A stretch of 64,000 nucleotides of DNA, taken from Ectothiorhodosinus mongolicus. GTDB lineage: Bacteria > Pseudomonadota > Gammaproteobacteria > Ectothiorhodospirales > Ectothiorhodospiraceae. The position numbers were made by a program, and so were the translations under genes. Positions 60,915 to 64,000 of this stretch are shown here, piece by piece; the stretch's first letter is position 1, and each line of letters begins with the position of its first letter. The stretch lies in assembly GCF_022406875.1 (NCBI RefSeq), contig NZ_CP023018.1, forward strand, positions 469,575-533,574, in the 5' to 3' direction. The notes beneath the pieces are model-generated. The model ran no database searches. It was not told the origin of the DNA and saw nothing but the letters and a program-made list of their open reading frames with translations.

Positions 60915-61967
60915 TCAGCTGGCCTGACGCATCAATGCCACGAGGTCACCCACCGCGCGACTGGCCGCTGCCGCACCCTGAGAAATCGAGTCATCGATGG
61001 TCTCGGGGCCGTAAGCCGCACCACAGGAGTAAACACCGGGACGGCTGGTGCCGCAGGGATTGGTGTAATGCTCAGCGCGCTTAATGAATCCATGATGCTC
61101 CAACTCAATCCCGAACACTTGCGAGATTTCCGGGTTGTCCTGGTTGGGATCCATACCAATGGCATGCACCACGATATCAAAGGGAATAACGATGGGACGC
61201 TTGACCAGGGTGTCTTCACCCTTCACCAAGAGGCGTCCATCGGGTGCCGCCGTAACCTCGGCAATACGCGCTTTGACGAACTTGGTTTTGAATTCTTCCT
61301 GAGACTTCCAGTAGAACTTGTCCTCATACAAGCCGAAGGTGCGGATATCCATATAGTAGATAAACACCTCGGTCTTGGGTGACATCTCTTTAATCTCGAT
61401 CGCCATATTGGCTGAGACTGTGCAGCAAATTTTCGAACACCATTCACGACCAATCTGGCGATCACGTGAGCCCACACACAAGAGAATGGCAACGCGTTCT
61501 GGGACTCGGCCATCAGACGGGCATTTCAACTCGCCACGGCCAATCATCTGTTCCATCTGGGTGGTGGTCAGCACATCTGGAAAAGTACCAAACCCCCACT
61601 CGGGCTTATTGACTGAATCAAAGTGGGTGAAGCCGGTGGCCAAAACCACCGCCCCGGCATTCACCGTTTCATTATTGGACAGCGTGGCCGTGAAGTTACC
61701 AGCCTCTCCGTCCAACTTGGTCACCTTCGCGCCTTTGTGAATGCTCACGTTGGCATCATCCTCGACCCGTTTGACCATGCGGCCGATGGCATCCTTGGCC
61801 CATTCGCCTGAAGGGACCAACTTGGCGTATCCCGACAGAATCGGTGCGCCACCCAGGGTGTCTTCCTTTTCCACCATCACGGCTTTGTAACCCGAGGCAG
61901 CGACCTGCGCTGCCGCGGAAAGACCGGACGGACCGGAGCCGACGATCAAAACGGTATCTTGGGACAT
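60915..61967 (-). CDS. shdrA: sHdrA, flavin and Fe-S subunit of the sulfur-oxidising Hdr complex
   Basis: A 350-residue flavoprotein related to methanogen HdrA. The N-terminal FAD loop is VLIVGSGPSGLSAAAQVAA. A cysteine group C164, C177, C181, C182 (LLCVGSRDR, WCSKICC) is placed to bind a [4Fe-4S] cluster near the flavin. A second dinucleotide-binding-like region follows, with SCGAAYGP near the end. It is much shorter than methanogen HdrA and lacks that protein's extra ferredoxin domains, as is typical of sHdrA. It starts 3 nt after shdrB1. Confidence 0.92.
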   Translation of the reverse strand: MSQDTVLIVGSGPSGLSAAAQVAASGYKAVMVEKEDTLGGAPILSGYAKLVPSGEWAKDAIGRMVKRVEDDANVSIHKGAKVTKLDGEAGNFTATLSNNETVNAGAVVLATGFTHFDSVNKPEWGFGTFPDVLTTTQMEQMIGRGELKCPSDGRVPERVAILLCVGSRDRQIGREWCSKICCTVSANMAIEIKEMSPKTEVFIYYMDIRTFGLYEDKFYWKSQEEFKTKFVKARIAEVTAAPDGRLLVKGEDTLVKRPIVIPFDIVVHAIGMDPNQDNPEISQVFGIELEHHGFIKRAEHYTNPCGTSRPGVYSCGAAYGPETIDDSISQGAAAASRAVGDLVALMRQAS

Positions 61968-61970
61968 TTC

Positions 61971-63377
61971 TTAGCCTCCGTATGCCAATTCTGGCTTGTA
62001 AAGGTACTCAATATTGCCGGCTTCCACTTCCTTCAAATAGGCTTGGAAGTTTTTCTTCGCCTGATCCCAGGAGATACCCATCTTCTCGACGAGATCTTCA
62101 CAAGGTGAGGCATGCCATTGCAGCTGCACGATCTTTAATGGATCTGCGCCACAAGCCAAAGCGGCAAACTGAATTTCCGCCATGATAGGAACCTGATAGT
62201 TCTGCTCATGGGCTTTACCGATCCACTGATTCTTGTCCATGGTCGTGACACAACCGGTGTCGTTGGCCAGCATCACATCTGCATTGGCTTCTTCACGCAC
62301 CACTCGAATTTTCCGATTCATGGTGAAGGAACGCGTGAATTCACGCTCAGAGATAATGTGGCGGAATCCAAAGCCACAGCAGTCATACCAGGTGGAATAG
62401 TCAATCACCTGTGCACCCAAAGCTTGGGCCATAGAGGTGATGATCGCGGTGCGGTTACCACCCAAAACTTCCGGATCATAAACCGCATCCTCGTGGATCA
62501 TTTTGTAGTAATGACAAGCCACGTGAGCGGTCGCACGAATGTGTGACACGTCGATCTTCTGCAGATCGCTGGCAATGCGATTACGCATCACATGCACCCA
62601 CTCGGAGTAGTGAATCACCTCTTCTGGGATCACTAACTTGCCATCAACCAAGCGGCCCAGCTTGCCGAGAATCTTAGTGACTTTTTCACGCAGCTCCGCC
62701 GACTCAATCAGATATTTGCGGATCTCTTTGTAGTTACCAAAAGAGGTGCCGCAATGCACTAACGGGTAGAAATGACCCAGTTCGTGGCCATGCTGCTTAC
62801 CAGAGACATAGGCTTGGTGGAAGTTTCGTAGGAACACCGCCGCCAAGGACTCGACGTTGCCAATGCCCGAACCATGATAGTTCCAAGCCGTGCAAGAGGT
62901 CTGATCAGTCTCATCCAGATAATCCTTACCCGGCACGAAACCCAGTTCATTCATCACCCATAACAAAGAAGTAGGGTAGCCGGGAATATTGCCGCACTGA
63001 CCGCAGGACTTGTGGTGCCAAAGCTGTTTAGTGGGAATCTTTTTGTCCCAGCCAAACAGAGTTTTAACGCCAATAGGTTCGTGCTGATCACCCACACGGT
63101 GGATGATGATCTCGCCTTCTTTTTCCAGTTCGTACATGTGCTCACGCACATCGTCCATACGATCACCCAGATCGATGGTGCGACGATCGACGTGTTTGCG
63201 CACCCAATCTGTGGCCTGAACCGCTTCCTCGCGGGACAGATCGGTGGACTGAAAAAAGGATCCGTGGCCGGCGATGCCTTGACCATCGGTATTGTGGAAT
63301 CCGGGCTTCATGGCACCAGGGCCAGCGCCCTCTGCCGTTGCATTGTGACCGCCAGGGGTATGTTCATTCGATGACAT
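61971..63377 (-). CDS. shdrB1: sHdrB1, heterodisulfide reductase subunit B-like protein (degenerate CCG domains)
   Basis: A 468-residue HdrB relative, longer than sHdrB2 because of a roughly 115-residue N-terminal extension rich in Gly, His and charged residues. Its CCG motifs are incomplete. The first set has C125 and C128 (SCGQC), a lone C162 (TSCTAW) and C209 (HCGTS). The second has C288, C333-C334 (DCCGFG) and C376 (DTGCVTT), without the final cysteine. It probably binds fewer or different clusters than sHdrB2. It lies 48 nt after shdrC1 and 3 nt before shdrA. Confidence 0.9.
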   Translation of the reverse strand: MSSNEHTPGGHNATAEGAGPGAMKPGFHNTDGQGIAGHGSFFQSTDLSREEAVQATDWVRKHVDRRTIDLGDRMDDVREHMYELEKEGEIIIHRVGDQHEPIGVKTLFGWDKKIPTKQLWHHKSCGQCGNIPGYPTSLLWVMNELGFVPGKDYLDETDQTSCTAWNYHGSGIGNVESLAAVFLRNFHQAYVSGKQHGHELGHFYPLVHCGTSFGNYKEIRKYLIESAELREKVTKILGKLGRLVDGKLVIPEEVIHYSEWVHVMRNRIASDLQKIDVSHIRATAHVACHYYKMIHEDAVYDPEVLGGNRTAIITSMAQALGAQVIDYSTWYDCCGFGFRHIISEREFTRSFTMNRKIRVVREEANADVMLANDTGCVTTMDKNQWIGKAHEQNYQVPIMAEIQFAALACGADPLKIVQLQWHASPCEDLVEKMGISWDQAKKNFQAYLKEVEAGNIEYLYKPELAYGG

Positions 63378-63425
63378 GTTCGGGTACTCCTCTCGTTAAA
63401 TTCAGGTCAAAAGAATAGTCGGGAA

Positions 63426-64000
63426 TCAGTCTTCTTCCTGCTCCTCAAGCCACTCTTCGTATTCCTCCCGTTTTTCGTCGATGAAATCCTCAATAACGTC
63501 AAAGAGGTTTTCATCCATGAGTTCCAATGATTTCAGAACCCCCGTCATCTCCCAGATCGTGTACATCTCTACGGATGTCTTTAAAGAAACTTCCCAGGCG
63601 GTGTCCGTGGTCTGCATGGTCTGCATCGGAATCGCCTTACGCAGCAACTTCAAATCGCCTTCCACTTTCTGAATATTCGGACCCCAGTCCGGGAAGTGGT
63701 CAGGCTGAATCATATCGGGTGAAAGCTGGTTACCGGTGGTGATCAATTTGAGCATCACGCGTCCAAACGGACGCAGCACATCCTTGGCCGACTGCATTTC
63801 ATGTTTGATCGCGACCTCGCGCATGATGGCGACAAGCCCGCCCGGAGAATTCTTGAAAGGACAGCGGGCGGCACAGGTCATGCACTGCGCACACGCCCAG
63901 ATCTTTTCCTGCATGGCGTCATAAATTTGTTCGACGTTTTCGGTCCACAACAGCTGCACGATCTCGCGGGGACTGTAGTCATAGAATTGAGCGGACGGGC
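63426..64000 (-). CDS. shdrC1: sHdrC1, heterodisulfide reductase subunit C-like ferredoxin (5' end outside window)
   Basis: The frame is open through base 64000, so the N terminus is missing. An internal GTG at 63959 is not the real start, because coding-like sequence (FYDYSPREI) continues upstream. The visible 191 residues include a [4Fe-4S] motif CAQCMTCAARCP. This corresponds to the second ferredoxin motif of HdrC, so the first motif, if present, lies outside the window. The C-terminal part is helical and ends very acidic (EEWLEEQEED). It is the first visible gene of the sHdr cluster. Confidence 0.88.
   Translation of the reverse strand, partial: PSAQFYDYSPREIVQLLWTENVEQIYDAMQEKIWACAQCMTCAARCPFKNSPGGLVAIMREVAIKHEMQSAKDVLRPFGRVMLKLITTGNQLSPDMIQPDHFPDWGPNIQKVEGDLKLLRKAIPMQTMQTTDTAWEVSLKTSVEMYTIWEMTGVLKSLELMDENLFDVIEDFIDEKREEYEEWLEEQEED

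Noticed and set aside
60654-61382. Plus-strand ORF of 242 codons opposite the sHdr hyp gene and shdrA
   Set aside because: It is antisense to two well-supported genes, has no family resemblance and its composition is that of a shadow frame.
58445-64000. Methanogen-type heterodisulfide reductase or an archaeal transfer
   Set aside because: Short HdrA without extra ferredoxin domains, duplicated B and C genes, the hyp gene and lbpA match the bacterial sHdr type. Base composition does not differ visibly from the neighbours.

Overview
The window is a stretch of chromosome from a gammaproteobacterium that very probably gains energy by oxidising reduced sulfur compounds. Gene orders typical of the class are present: tig-clpP-clpX-lon-hupB-ppiD, ssb-miaB-phoH-ybeY-corC-lnt, leuS-lptE-holA-proA-nadD-rsfS-rlmH, maf-rng-yhdP-tldD-pmbA, and purM divergent from DUF2066/hda. 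The sulfur lifestyle is read from the right end, which carries a sulfur-oxidising heterodisulfide-reductase-like (sHdr) cluster with lipoate-binding proteins. This combination is known from chemolithotrophs such as Thioalkalivibrio, Acidithiobacillus and Hyphomicrobium. The lineage is probably Ectothiorhodospiraceae/Chromatiales-like, but the sequence alone does not settle the genus. I see no insertion sequences, prophage, CRISPR array or plasmid functions, and genes are tightly packed, with no gene-free gap above 300 bases.

Layout. 1-382: tail of a LysM-repeat protein (+). 379-6294: oligopeptide/microcin-C-type ABC importer operon (-) with an unusually membrane-anchored, coiled-coil substrate-binding protein. 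6404-7192: fabI (+). 7195-15651: protein-quality-control block (-) tig, clpP, clpX, lon, hupB, tRNA-Val, tRNA-Asp, ppiD; lon has a good sigma-32-like promoter. 15683-16729: six tRNA genes (Leu, Val, Lys, His, Arg, Pro) around a DUF2237 gene. 16772-20749: ilvI-ilvH-ilvC-pssA (-), branched-chain amino-acid synthesis plus phosphatidylserine synthase. 20898-24412: a mixed region with a divergent aldo/keto reductase homologue, three small uncharacterised genes and two envelope lipoprotein genes. 24491-31665: wrbA and a DUF2069 gene (+), hda/CDP-alcohol transferase/DUF2066 (-), purM-purN-DUF3108-dihydrolipoamide-dehydrogenase-like gene (+). 31680-54053: about 22 kb of minus-strand housekeeping genes from ssb to pmbA with frequent stop/start overlaps. 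54220-57048: uvrA (+). 57081-64000: the sHdr cluster (-), running off the right edge inside shdrC1.

How the sHdr genes work together. In transcription order the cluster is shdrC1 (5' end missing), shdrB1, shdrA, hyp, shdrC2, shdrB2, lbpA, dsrE, lbpA. sHdrA (flavin plus Fe-S), the two HdrC-like ferredoxins and the two HdrB-like CCG-domain proteins form a cytoplasmic complex that oxidises protein- or lipoate-bound sulfane sulfur, releasing sulfite. LbpA proteins are GcvH-like lipoate carriers that feed the complex; DsrE-family proteins traffic sulfur. Two divergent LbpA paralogues flanking a dsrE gene, and a stand-alone dihydrolipoamide-dehydrogenase-like enzyme elsewhere in the window, are the most interesting points. 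Genes for lipoate assembly, TusA and rhodanese are not in the window and would be expected beyond the right edge or elsewhere.
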